Shown: positions 1-7,970 of the stretch, in pieces | Numbering within the stretch: position 1 is the stretch's first letter | How the letters are laid out: each line of letters starts with the position of its first letter | Assembly: GCA_017305715.1 (NCBI GenBank) | Contig: JAFKKG010000011.1 | Span: 124,001-188,000, forward strand | Length of the DNA stretch: 64,000 bases | Source: Hyphomicrobiales bacterium | GTDB taxonomy: Bacteria > Pseudomonadota > Alphaproteobacteria > Rhizobiales > Xanthobacteraceae | Reading direction: 5' to 3' | The notes under the pieces: generated by a model | Told to the model about the DNA's origin: nothing | The model's database searches: none | What the model saw: the letters and a program-made list of their open reading frames with translations, nothing else | Program-made: the position numbers and the translations under genes

Positions 1-2
1 AC

Positions 3-137
3 CTCGTCTGGCAGATCCGGCGGCTCGACATTCGCGATGGCGCCTTGTGCCTGCGCATCTTCAAGTCCAACCGCGATGCGGGGCTGCTACTGTTTGCGGG
101 ACTGCTGGCGGATGCGGTGATGCGGGCGGCGGGCTGA
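3..137 (+). CDS. ubiA: 4-hydroxybenzoate polyprenyltransferase, C-terminal fragment
   Basis: The window opens inside a plus-strand gene; only its last 44 codons are present, ending at TGA 135-137. The peptide contains WQIRRLDIRD followed by CLRIFKSNRDAGLLLFAG, which matches the C-terminal tail of alphaproteobacterial UbiA: the basic CLxLFxSNR segment and then a last membrane helix. UbiA is an inner-membrane enzyme that prenylates 4-hydroxybenzoate in ubiquinone synthesis. The DDxxD catalytic motifs lie upstream of the window and cannot be checked. The identification rests on the tail only, so another UbiA-superfamily member is possible. Confidence 0.7.
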   Translation, partial: LVWQIRRLDIRDGALCLRIFKSNRDAGLLLFAGLLADAVMRAAG

Positions 138-203
138 CGGCATTTTGGGGTGCGCGTTCTTCACGCGCCTCGAAGGATGATGACGGCATGTGTGGTCCGA
201 GAG

Positions 204-728
204 CTAATCCCTCGCGATGATCTCGCGTTCGCCCGCATGAACATTCGCCGGGTTGAGCAGGTCGCCGGCGCGGCGGCGGACCAGGAATTTCGGGCGGCGG
301 GCGCGGATGGCGTTGTGGCGGCGGCGGCGGACCGCCGGCTCGAAGCGCTTGGCTTCCGGCAATTGCGGCAGCGCGAAGATCTCGCTCCACATCTGCCAGG
401 CGGAAGAAATTTCCTCGGGCTCGGAACTGACGCCAAGCGGAATGTTGAGCGAGGGATCGCGATGCACCAGCACCAGCATCTGTGCGTCATCGAGACCGCG
501 TAAGGCAACGCCGAGGAAATCGCTGACGCGAACGTTGACGGCCATCTGCATGCCCTGGACGGCACGGCGCAGCACGACGCGTTCGCGGTGAAGTTCGATC
601 TGCCGCACGCCGCCATCGGCGCGGCTGTCCTGCGCATCGAAGCGGAGCGGAAGGGAAAGAGGGTCGAGCCGCATGGCGCGGCCCGACCCGGCGGGATTGA
701 TCCCGCTTGTTGCTGTTTGACGCCTCAC
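204..728 (-). CDS. DUF6101 family protein
   Basis: A 174-residue protein of unknown function that I recognise as the DUF6101 family of Bradyrhizobium and relatives. It has no signal peptide or membrane segment and is rich in Arg, with a basic C-terminal half (RRRRHNAIRARRPKF). The middle, VNVRVSDFLGVALRGLDDAQMLV, resembles the conserved core of the family. It faces the end of ubiA convergently, with 66 bases between the stops. Overlapping frames in this stretch are also open because of the base composition, but only this one gives a recognisable conserved protein. No function can be assigned. Confidence 0.75.
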   Translation of the reverse strand: MRRQTATSGINPAGSGRAMRLDPLSLPLRFDAQDSRADGGVRQIELHRERVVLRRAVQGMQMAVNVRVSDFLGVALRGLDDAQMLVLVHRDPSLNIPLGVSSEPEEISSAWQMWSEIFALPQLPEAKRFEPAVRRRRHNAIRARRPKFLVRRRAGDLLNPANVHAGEREIIARD

Positions 729-848
729 GGCTCTAGTCTCCCCGCCGGAATTATGTTCCCGGTCGATGCGTGAGACCTTAGCCGAGCGGTTTCCGTTTGA
801 GCTTAAAAAGGCTGGTTAACCCGACGTCACCAGCCCCGTCTCTGCCCG

Positions 849-896
849 CATGATTGACAAGAGCTTGGCGTACATGATTGACGAGTTCTTGCGTTG
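849..896. repeat. Two imperfect 24-bp tandem units
   Basis: CATGATTGAC occurs at 849-858 and again at 873-882, each followed by a similar AGAGCTTG / AGTTCTTG stretch, giving two imperfect 24-bp units. A weaker related AATGATTGGC follows near 905. They lie in the 286-base gap between the DUF6101 gene and tldE, in which I see nothing else that is convincing. The period is a multiple of three, but no plausible reading frame uses it. Confidence 0.5.
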
Positions 897-1014
897 AAGC
901 CGAAAATGATTGGCTTTTGAGGCCGCAAAATGCTTGAAATCCCCATGAATCAGGCACATCTGATGGACCTGCTGATTTGCGTCCCAGCTCGCTACAACGT
1001 CAGGGATTTTGTTT

Positions 1015-2412
1015 GTGAACTCTTCACCATCCAACACGTCACAGCTTTCATCCACCGCGACCTCAGACCTGTTCGATCAGTCGGCGCTCTCGAGTTTGGC
1101 GCAGCGGCTGGTCGAAGCCGCCAAGCGCGCCGGCGCTGATGCGGCGGACGCGGTCGCGGTGCGCGGCGTCAGCCAGGGCGTCGAAGTGCGCGACGGCCGC
1201 GTCGAGGAATCCGAGCGGTCGGAAGGCGATGATGTCGGGTTGCGCGTGCTGGTCGGCCAGCGCCAGGCCGTGGTCTCGACCAACGATGTCACTGGCGACG
1301 GCATTTCAAAGCTGGCCGAGCGCGCGGTGGCGATGGCGAAGGTCGCGCCCGACGACAAATATGTCGGGCTTGCCGATCCCTCGCTGCTCGCGCGCGAGTT
1401 CGCCGATCTCGATCTGCTCGACCGCACGATTCCCACGACCGCCGAACTCGAACGCCGCGCCGTCGAGGCGGAAGCCGCAGCGCTGGCCGTGAAGGGCGTT
1501 TCGCGGTCCGGCGGCGCGTCGGCCTCGAGCGGCATCGGCGGCATGGTGCTGGTAACCTCGACCGGATTCCACGGCTCGTATCTGCGTTCGAGCCAGGGCA
1601 TCTCGATGACCGCGATTTCGGGGGAAGGCACCGGCATGGAGCGCGACTACGACTTCACGTCGGCGCCGCATGCCTCCGATCTGGCTTCCCCCGCCAGCGT
1701 CGGCCGCAAGGCCGGCGAGCGCACGGTGGCGCGTGCCAATCCGCGCAAGGTCGAAACGTGTAAAGTGCCGGTGGTGTTCGATCCCCGGGTGTCGGGTTCG
1801 CTGGTCGGCCATCTCGTCGGCGCCGTCAACGGCGCCTCGATCGCGCGCAAGACCAGTTTCCTGAAAGACCGCATGGGCGAGCAACTGTTCGCCAACAACA
1901 TCCGCATCATCGACGATCCCCTGCGGGTGCGCGGCCTGCGTTCGCAGACCTTCGATGCCGAAGGCGTCAGGGTGAAGAAGCTCGCGATCATCGACGAAGG
2001 CGTGCTGACGTCGTGGCTGCTCGATACCGCGACCGCGCGAGAACTCGGGCTGGTGACGACCGGGCATGCGCATCGCGGCGTGTCGTCCTCGCCGTCGCCT
2101 GGTTCCTACAATCTGCACATGGAGGCGGGCGAGCCGACGCCGGCCGAGCTGATCGCGGATATCAAGCAGGGCTTTTACGTCACCGATCTGATCGGTTCCG
2201 GCGTCAATGGCGTCACCGGCGATTACAGCCGCGGCGCGTCCGGATTCTGGATCGAGAACGGCGAGATCACCTATCCCGTCAGCGAGGTGACGATCGCCGG
2301 TCACCTCTTGGCGATGTTCAAGTCGCTGATTCCGGCCAACGATCTGGAGTTCCGCTATGGCGTCAATGCGCCGACGGTGCGCATCGAGGGTTTGACGCTT
2401 GGCGGACGCTGA
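1015..2412 (+). CDS. tldE: TldE/PmbA family metalloprotease subunit
   Basis: A cytoplasmic subunit of the TldD/TldE protease (PmbA), which in other bacteria processes microcin and CcdA-type peptides. The 465-residue length fits the family (about 450). The C-terminal third has the conserved GVNGVTGDYSRGASGF segment (about residues 397-412) followed by the family-typical WIENGEITYPVSEVTIAG. There is no HExxxH motif, which belongs to TldD, so this is the non-zinc TldE side; no TldD gene is in the window. I start at GTG 1015 because CAGGGA lies about 8 bases upstream; a TTG at 1009 is the alternative. The next gene overlaps its 3' end by 14 bases. Confidence 0.9.
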   Translation: MNSSPSNTSQLSSTATSDLFDQSALSSLAQRLVEAAKRAGADAADAVAVRGVSQGVEVRDGRVEESERSEGDDVGLRVLVGQRQAVVSTNDVTGDGISKLAERAVAMAKVAPDDKYVGLADPSLLAREFADLDLLDRTIPTTAELERRAVEAEAAALAVKGVSRSGGASASSGIGGMVLVTSTGFHGSYLRSSQGISMTAISGEGTGMERDYDFTSAPHASDLASPASVGRKAGERTVARANPRKVETCKVPVVFDPRVSGSLVGHLVGAVNGASIARKTSFLKDRMGEQLFANNIRIIDDPLRVRGLRSQTFDAEGVRVKKLAIIDEGVLTSWLLDTATARELGLVTTGHAHRGVSSSPSPGSYNLHMEAGEPTPAELIADIKQGFYVTDLIGSGVNGVTGDYSRGASGFWIENGEITYPVSEVTIAGHLLAMFKSLIPANDLEFRYGVNAPTVRIEGLTLGGR

Positions 2413-3208
2413 TACGCTTGATGCGACAAAGGCGCGCGATGCCGCGCTGCTGGCGAATACGGTGCGGGAGGCGGGCGCGCTGGCGCTGTCGTTGTTTCGC
2501 ACCGAGCTGAAAAACTGGACCAAGGGCGCCTCGTCGCCGGTATCGGAAGCCGACATCGCGGTCAACGATCTCGTTGAAAGCCGATTGCGCGCGGCGACGC
2601 CGGAGTATGGCTGGCTGTCGGAAGAAAGCGTCGACGACGATTCCCGCCTCGGCCGGAAGCTGGTCTGGATCGTCGATCCCATCGATGGCACCCGCGCCTA
2701 TCTGGCCGGCCGCGAGGACTGGTGCGTGAGCATCGCGCTGGTTTGCGATGCCACGCCGGTGCTGGCGGCGGTGTTCGCGCCCGCGACCGACGAATTCTTC
2801 TTCGCGATCCACGGGCAGGGCGCGACGCGCAACGGCAACCGTGTCCGCGCGACCGCGGGCACCGATCTCGATTTTTCCCGCATGGCCGGTCCCAAGCCGC
2901 TGGTGCAGCGGCTGAGCCCGTCCTCGGATGACATCATACTGTTTCCGCGAATCGGCTCCCTGGCGCTGCGGCTGTGCCGGGTCGCGGATGGTGGCCTCGA
3001 TGCCGCTTTTGCAGGCGGCCAGAGCCGTGACTGGGACCTTGCGGCGGCGAATTTGATCGTTCAGGAAGCGGGTGGTAAGATGACCGCGCTCTCGGGGGAC
3101 ACGATTGAGTATAATCGCCGGGAGGTGACGCACGGGGTGCTGGTGGCAGCGGGACATGATCGGCATGCGCGCATTGTCGAGCATTTTCGAAGCCGTCCGC
3201 TGCCCTGA
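2399..3208 (+). CDS. Inositol monophosphatase family / CysQ-like 3'(2'),5'-bisphosphate nucleotidase
   Basis: A 269-residue Mg-dependent phosphatase of the inositol monophosphatase superfamily. Both signature motifs are present: DPIDGT at about residue 92 inside WIVDPIDGTRAY, and WDLAAA at about residue 211 inside SRDWDLAAANLIVQEAGG. The acidic EES upstream (GWLSEESVDDD) completes the metal site. Gene order and sequence suggest a CysQ-type enzyme (dephosphorylating 3'-phosphoadenosine 5'-phosphate), but substrate cannot be told from motifs alone. The start is a TTG at 2399, overlapping the end of tldE by 14 bases, so the two are probably translationally coupled. It leads into the lipid A block. 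Confidence 0.85.
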   Translation: MADADTLDATKARDAALLANTVREAGALALSLFRTELKNWTKGASSPVSEADIAVNDLVESRLRAATPEYGWLSEESVDDDSRLGRKLVWIVDPIDGTRAYLAGREDWCVSIALVCDATPVLAAVFAPATDEFFFAIHGQGATRNGNRVRATAGTDLDFSRMAGPKPLVQRLSPSSDDIILFPRIGSLALRLCRVADGGLDAAFAGGQSRDWDLAAANLIVQEAGGKMTALSGDTIEYNRREVTHGVLVAAGHDRHARIVEHFRSRPLP

Positions 3209-3318
3209 ACTTGACCGCAGCGCGTCACCGGTCGTCACGCCACACTACGCTCATCAATCTTGCTCGCTTGCGAGCCGGATCGCCAACCTTGCCGGGCACC
3301 TCGTTAGGAAAAATCATC

Positions 3319-3579
3319 ATGCCAGATAGTGCCCAACCGCAATTGCTTCATCTCGTGATCGGCGGCGAACTGATCGATCTCGAGCACAACACGTTCAAGG
3401 ACCTCGATCAGGTCGAAATCGTCGGTGTGTTCCCCAACTACGCCACCGCCCATGCGGCCTGGAAGGCGAAGGCGCAACAGACCGTGGACAATGCCCACAT
3501 GCGCTATTTCGTGGTCCACCTCCACCGGCTGCTCGATCCGGGTCAGGACACCAGGCAAGACACGAAGCCCTCCCGTTGA
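3319..3579 (+). CDS. DUF4170 domain-containing protein
   Basis: An 86-residue protein of unknown function, DUF4170. It is small and soluble, with the conserved stretch LIGGEL-like (HLVIGGELIDLEHNTFKDLD), VGVFPNYATAHAAWKAKAQ and the C-terminal YFVVHLHRLLDP. I start at ATG 3319, which has TAGGAA 8 bases upstream; the frame is open further 5' but without family similarity. Its TGA overlaps the TTG start of the following acyltransferase. In alphaproteobacteria this gene regularly sits directly before the DUF374/waaA/lpxK genes, which hints at an envelope-related role, but none has been shown here. Confidence 0.85.
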   Translation: MPDSAQPQLLHLVIGGELIDLEHNTFKDLDQVEIVGVFPNYATAHAAWKAKAQQTVDNAHMRYFVVHLHRLLDPGQDTRQDTKPSR

Positions 3580-4289
3580 AACGATTCTTTCGCGATTTGC
3601 TGCGCAGCCAGTGGGTTCAGCGCGCGCTCGGCGTGCTTGCGGCCGAATATCTGCGGCTGGTCTGGCTCACCAACCGCTTCAGCTACGAGCCGGCCGACGT
3701 CTATGAGAAGGTCGAGCCGATGATGCCGGGAATCTTCGCGTTCTGGCATGGCCAGCATTTCATGACGCCGTTCATCAAGACCAAGGAGAGCTATCGCGCC
3801 AAGGTCCTGATCTCGCGGCATCGCGATGGCGAGTTCAACGCCATCGCCGCCGAACGGCTCGGCATCGGCACGATCAGGGGCTCCGGCGATCATGGCGGCG
3901 CGTTTCACCGCAAGGGCGGCGTCGGCGCGTTCCGCGAGATGGTGCTGGCGCTGGAGGACAATTGGAACGTTGCGACCACCGCCGACGTGCCGAAGCGGGC
4001 GCGGGTGGTGGGCCTCGGCCTCATCATGCTGGCGCGGGAGTCCGGGCGGCCGATCCTGCCTTTCGCCATGGCGACCAGCCGGTTCATCCGGTTGAAAAAT
4101 TGGGACTCCTCCACCATCAATTTGCCATTCGGCAGGGGTGCCGTGGTAGGGATTGAGGCGGTTTTCGTGCCGCCGGACGCCGATGCCGAGACCATGGAAA
4201 AACTGCGGCTGCAGGTAGAGGCTTATCTCAACGAAGCGACCCGGCGCGCCTATGCCGCCGTCGGGCGACCGGAGGCCGCGCTTGGCTAG
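3576..4289 (+). CDS. Lysophospholipid acyltransferase family protein (DUF374)
   Basis: A 237-residue acyltransferase of the DUF374/LPLAT-like group. The N-terminus is amphipathic (RSQWVQRALGVLAAEYLRLVW), then comes FAFWHGQHF at about residues 54-62, the family counterpart of the catalytic HxxxxD region, then VLISRHRDGEF and the GIGTIRGSGDHGG segment. The position just before waaA and lpxK makes an acyl transfer to a lipid A or Kdo-lipid intermediate the likely job; that is inference from neighbours. The start is TTG 3576, overlapping the previous TGA. Its stop (4287-4289) lies 5 bases inside the proposed waaA start region. Confidence 0.8.
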   Translation: MKRFFRDLLRSQWVQRALGVLAAEYLRLVWLTNRFSYEPADVYEKVEPMMPGIFAFWHGQHFMTPFIKTKESYRAKVLISRHRDGEFNAIAAERLGIGTIRGSGDHGGAFHRKGGVGAFREMVLALEDNWNVATTADVPKRARVVGLGLIMLARESGRPILPFAMATSRFIRLKNWDSSTINLPFGRGAVVGIEAVFVPPDADAETMEKLRLQVEAYLNEATRRAYAAVGRPEAALG

Positions 4290-5586
4290 TCCGCTGCCGA
4301 TGACGTTGCGCGTCTACCGGAGACTGTCGTCGGCGATGGTGCCGCTGGCGCCTGCTCTGATCAACCGGCGGCTGAAGCTCGGCAAGGAAGATCCGGCGCG
4401 CGTCAGCGAACGCCGCGGCATGAGCGCCGATGTCCGTCCCGCGGGGCCTCTGGTCTGGATTCACGGCGCCAGCGTCGGCGAGGTGCTGGCCTCGGCGGCC
4501 CTGGTCGAGCAGTTGCGGGCGCTGAACCTGCGCATCCTCCTGACGTCAGGCACGGTGACCTCGGCGGCGGTCGTCGCCAAGCGGTTCCCGCCCGACGTCA
4601 TTCATCAATATGTGCCTTACGACTCGCCGCGTTATGTCGCCCGGTTTCTCGATCACTGGCGTCCGTCGCTGGCGCTGTTCATCGAAAGCGATCTGTGGCC
4701 GAACCTGATCCTGTCGAGCGCGGCGCGGCGGTTGCCGATGGTGCTGATCAACGGGCGGATGTCGCAGCGTTCGTTTCCGCGCTGGCGCCGAGTCTCCGGC
4801 ACCATCTCGGCGCTGCTCAGCCGGTTCGAACTGTGCCTGGCGCAGTCGGAAACCGATGCGGAACGGTTTTCGACGCTCGGCAGCCCCAACGTCGTCACCA
4901 CGGGCAACCTGAAGCTCGACGTTCCCGCGCCGCCGGCGGACCAGGCCCGGCTGGAGCGGTTGATGGCGATGACGCGCGGCCGCCCGGTCGTGGTCGCCGC
5001 CTCCACCCATCCCGGAGAGGATGAGATGCTGACGGCGGCGCACGGGTCGCTCGCCGGATTCTTCCCTGGCCTGCTCACCGTGATCGTGCCGCGGCATCCC
5101 GACCGCGGCGAGGCGATCGCGCGCATGGTCGAGGCGGCGGGCCTGCACGCGTCGTTGCGTTCGCGCGAGGAACTGCCGACCGCGACGACGGATATCTATG
5201 TTGCCGACACCATGGGCGAACTCGGGCTGTTTTACCGCTTGTCGCCGATCGTGTTCATGGGCGGATCGCTGGTCGAGCATGGCGGGCAGAATCCGATCGA
5301 GGCGGTCAAGCTCGGGGCTGCGATCGTTCATGGCCCGCACGTGTTCAATTTCAGCGACGTCTATCAGGCGCTCGATCAGGCCGGCGGTGCGCGCCGGGCC
5401 GACAATTCCGAAGCACTGGTCAAGCAGCTCGGTCAGCTCCTGGCCGATCCGGCGGCGCGTGAAACGTCGCTCAAGGCCTCCGAGCGCGTGGTCGAACAGC
5501 TCGGCGGCGCGCTGGAACGCACGCTCGCCGCCCTCGAACCGTATCTGTTGCAGTTGCGGCTCGAGATGGGAGCCGCCAATGCGTGA
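4282..5586 (+). CDS. waaA: 3-deoxy-D-manno-octulosonic acid (Kdo) transferase
   Basis: A 434-residue GT30 glycosyltransferase that adds Kdo from CMP-Kdo to lipid IVA at the inner face of the inner membrane. The N-terminal GT30 block has HGASVGEVLASAAL with the catalytic Glu at about residue 66; the C-terminal half has GGSLVEHGGQNPIE, the CMP-Kdo-binding region. I choose TTG 4282 because GGAGG (4271-4275) stands 6 bases upstream; an ATG at 4252 has no such signal and would overlap the previous gene by 38 bases, and ATG 4300 is possible. The stop overlaps the start of lpxK. One or two Kdo additions cannot be predicted. Confidence 0.93.
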   Translation: MASPLPMTLRVYRRLSSAMVPLAPALINRRLKLGKEDPARVSERRGMSADVRPAGPLVWIHGASVGEVLASAALVEQLRALNLRILLTSGTVTSAAVVAKRFPPDVIHQYVPYDSPRYVARFLDHWRPSLALFIESDLWPNLILSSAARRLPMVLINGRMSQRSFPRWRRVSGTISALLSRFELCLAQSETDAERFSTLGSPNVVTTGNLKLDVPAPPADQARLERLMAMTRGRPVVVAASTHPGEDEMLTAAHGSLAGFFPGLLTVIVPRHPDRGEAIARMVEAAGLHASLRSREELPTATTDIYVADTMGELGLFYRLSPIVFMGGSLVEHGGQNPIEAVKLGAAIVHGPHVFNFSDVYQALDQAGGARRADNSEALVKQLGQLLADPAARETSLKASERVVEQLGGALERTLAALEPYLLQLRLEMGAANA

Positions 5587-6604
5587 ACCGCGCTTCTGGC
5601 ACGGCGCGCCTTCGCTTCATTCCAATCTGTTGAGACCGCTCGCAGCCCTGTATGGCGCCGTCGCCGCGCGACGGATGCAGCGCAAGGGCCTGGACGCGGG
5701 CGTTCCGGTCATCTGCGTCGGCAATTATCACACGGGCGGCGCCGGCAAGACGCCGACCGTGCTGGCGCTGGCGAAATTGTTGCGCGATCTCGGCGAGACG
5801 CCTGTCGTGCTCAGCCGTGGCTATGGCGGAAAATTGCACGGGCCGGTCAGGGTCGATCCGGAGCGGCACGCGGCCGCCGACGTCGGCGACGAGCCGCTGA
5901 TGCTGGCGGCCACGCTGCCCGTGGTGGTTTCGCGCCGGCGTGCCGTTGGCATTCCGATGGCGCGCTCGCTGGCCGCCACCGTGATCCTGCTGGATGACGG
6001 CTTCCAGAGTCCGGCGGTTACCAAGGATGCATCCTTGATCGTGATCGACGGTCGTCGCGGCCTCGGCAATGGCCGGGTGTTTCCCGCCGGCCCCCTGCGC
6101 GCACCCTTGCCGCCGCAAATCGCGCGCACCGACGCGCTGATCATTGTCGGCAACGGCACGGCGGCCGATGCCGTCGCAGCCGATATCGCCGCGCAGGGCA
6201 AGCCGGTGCTGCGCGCGCATCTCGTGCCGAGCGCAGCGTCCGCCGCCGCGCTGCGCGGCAGGCGGGTGCTGGCCTTTGCCGGCATCGGCGATCCCGTACG
6301 ATTCTTTGACACGCTGCGGGCCAGCGGCGTCGATGTGGTGCGGACACGCGGCTTCGCCGACCATCATGCGTTTTCGAAAGCCGAGATCGACGGCCTGATC
6401 GCCGAATCCGGCCGCGACGCGCTGACGCTGGTGACCACGGAAAAGGATCTGGCGCGGCTGCGGTCCGGCGGCGGATTGCCGGATTGGGCGAAGGCAATCG
6501 TGCCGTTCGCGGTGACGCTGGAGTTCGAGGAAGGTGCAAAGCTGAAGAAGCTCGTGACCGATCAACTCTTCAAGGCGCGTGAGAAGAAATTTCGCACGTC
6601 GTAG
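5579..6604 (+). CDS. lpxK: Tetraacyldisaccharide 4'-kinase
   Basis: A 341-residue membrane-associated kinase that phosphorylates the 4' position of the lipid A disaccharide with ATP. The P-loop GNYHTGGAGKTP is at about residues 47-58, followed by LSRGYGGK and the second LpxK block LLDDGFQSPAV, DGRRGLGNGRVFPAGPLR. The length matches the family. Start ATG 5579 has GGGAG 6 bases upstream and overlaps the waaA stop by 8 bases. The order waaA-lpxK is a conserved alphaproteobacterial arrangement and supports both calls. It is followed by a convergent DUF2093 gene. Confidence 0.95.
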   Translation: MREPRFWHGAPSLHSNLLRPLAALYGAVAARRMQRKGLDAGVPVICVGNYHTGGAGKTPTVLALAKLLRDLGETPVVLSRGYGGKLHGPVRVDPERHAAADVGDEPLMLAATLPVVVSRRRAVGIPMARSLAATVILLDDGFQSPAVTKDASLIVIDGRRGLGNGRVFPAGPLRAPLPPQIARTDALIIVGNGTAADAVAADIAAQGKPVLRAHLVPSAASAAALRGRRVLAFAGIGDPVRFFDTLRASGVDVVRTRGFADHHAFSKAEIDGLIAESGRDALTLVTTEKDLARLRSGGGLPDWAKAIVPFAVTLEFEEGAKLKKLVTDQLFKAREKKFRTS

Positions 6605-6635
6605 TCCCGGGCTTGACCCGCGACGACAATAACGT

Positions 6636-6863
6636 TCAACCCTGCGTCTTCAGCGCGCCGGGAAAATGCCGCTGCAGCACGGCTGTCGGCACCGAATAGG
6701 CTTCCTGCAGATCGACGCTCCAGTACTTCAATTCGTCGAGCGGAATCCGCACATCCGTGATGGCGCAGCGCACATAGGTTCCCGGCGAGACCACGCGGAA
6801 ATCGCCATCCAGATATTGCACCTGCGCTTCGCCATGTCCCGAGGGACCGAATTTATTCAGCAC
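6636..6863 (-). CDS. DUF2093 domain-containing protein
   Basis: A 75-residue soluble protein of unknown function (DUF2093). The recognisable core is QVQYLDGDFRVVSPGTYVRCAITDVRIPLDELKYWSVDLQEAY. It lies tail to tail with lpxK, 31 bases apart, and in related genomes the same small gene is found next to lpxK. No catalytic motif, signal peptide or membrane helix is seen. Confidence 0.85.
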   Translation of the reverse strand: MLNKFGPSGHGEAQVQYLDGDFRVVSPGTYVRCAITDVRIPLDELKYWSVDLQEAYSVPTAVLQRHFPGALKTQG

Positions 6864-7051
6864 CGTTGGTTCTCCGACCGGCCGGCCAATCCGAGGGCCG
6901 ACTAAAGTGTATTTTCCAAATCCGATCTATCACAGATAGTTTGGGCTGTCCGCTCCCGAAACCCGCCTGCAAAAAACCACCGAATTGTGATGAATTTCGT
7001 CCCCGGGCGCGTGATAACTTCCTGATTATGGTTGGCTTTGCCCCAGGCGCC

Positions 7052-7915
7052 ATGACGACCCGGCGAAGACCGATTCGCCCGGCAACGCTGTTCCTGACGC
7101 TGATGGCCGCGACCTGCGCCGCGCTGATCGGCGGCGCGGATGCAGCGCCGCTGCCGGCCTCGTCTCAGGTCGAGATATCCGCGCCGAAGCTGACCCTGCA
7201 CGCCCAGCTCTACAGGCCGGAGGGCGACGGTCCGTTTCCGACCGTGATCGCGCTGCATGGTTGCGGCGGCCTCGGCGGGCATGCCGAACCGGTGCTGGCG
7301 CGCTACCGCGACTGGGTGGAGCAATTGCTGAAGGCCGGGCACGCGGTCGTGCTGCCGGACAGTTACGGCTCGCGCGACCTCGGCCCGCAATGCGGCGCCA
7401 AGGAGCGCCCGGTGCACGCGCGCCGCGAGCGGGTCGCCGACATCGTGGCGACGCGGCAATGGCTGGCCAGGCAGCCGTGGGTGGCGCAGGATCGCGTCAG
7501 CCTGATGGGCTGGGCCAACGGGGCCAGCGCCTTGTTGTGGGCGGTGCGGCCGCAGGCCTTGCGCCATGAAGCGCCGGATTTCCGCTCGGCGGTGGCGTTC
7601 TATCCGGACTGCCGGATTTCCGCCGGCCTCGGCTGGAGCGCGCGGGTGCCGACGCTGTTGTTGATCGGCGCCAAGGACGATGTCTCATCGCCCGCTGCCT
7701 GCCGCCAGATGATCGAAGGCGCCCGCGGCCGCAGCGCGCTGACGCGGATCGAAATCTATCCCGGCGCAACGCATGATTTCGACCGTACCAGCGTTACGGT
7801 GCGTTCGCTCGGCGTCACCGCCGATTCCGGCCTGCCCGAGCGCGACCGCACCGGCACCGATGCGGAAGCCCGCGCCGATTCGCAAAAGCGAGTGGCGGAG
7901 TGGCTGGCGCGGTGA
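7052..7915 (+). CDS. Secreted dienelactone hydrolase-like protein lacking the catalytic serine
   Basis: A 287-residue alpha/beta-hydrolase-fold protein with a signal peptide (basic MTTRRRPIR, hydrophobic core, likely cut after GADA). The oxyanion segment IALHGCGG, the acid position IGAKDD (about residue 208) and the terminal His in GATHDF (about 241) are all in place. The nucleophile elbow reads G153-W-A-N-G157: Ala155 (codon GCC at 7514) stands where the family has Ser or Cys. It therefore may not hydrolyse esters. Start ATG 7052 has CAGG just upstream; ATG 7028, 24 bases earlier, has no ribosome site. The substrate is unknown. Confidence 0.8.
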   Translation: MTTRRRPIRPATLFLTLMAATCAALIGGADAAPLPASSQVEISAPKLTLHAQLYRPEGDGPFPTVIALHGCGGLGGHAEPVLARYRDWVEQLLKAGHAVVLPDSYGSRDLGPQCGAKERPVHARRERVADIVATRQWLARQPWVAQDRVSLMGWANGASALLWAVRPQALRHEAPDFRSAVAFYPDCRISAGLGWSARVPTLLLIGAKDDVSSPAACRQMIEGARGRSALTRIEIYPGATHDFDRTSVTVRSLGVTADSGLPERDRTGTDAEARADSQKRVAEWLAR

Positions 7916-7970
7916 TCAGTGCGCCGATTGCCTGAGCACGCGCTGCGAAGGCAAACGAAGCGCCCTCGCG

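Noticed and set aside
816-1055. 79-codon minus-strand frame ahead of tldE
   Set aside because: No ribosome site, no family, overlaps the start of tldE and the tandem repeat.
1306-2691. 461-codon minus-strand frame opposite tldE and the phosphatase gene
   Set aside because: Pure antisense of two well-identified genes; composition of a GC-rich shadow (His, Arg, Gly).
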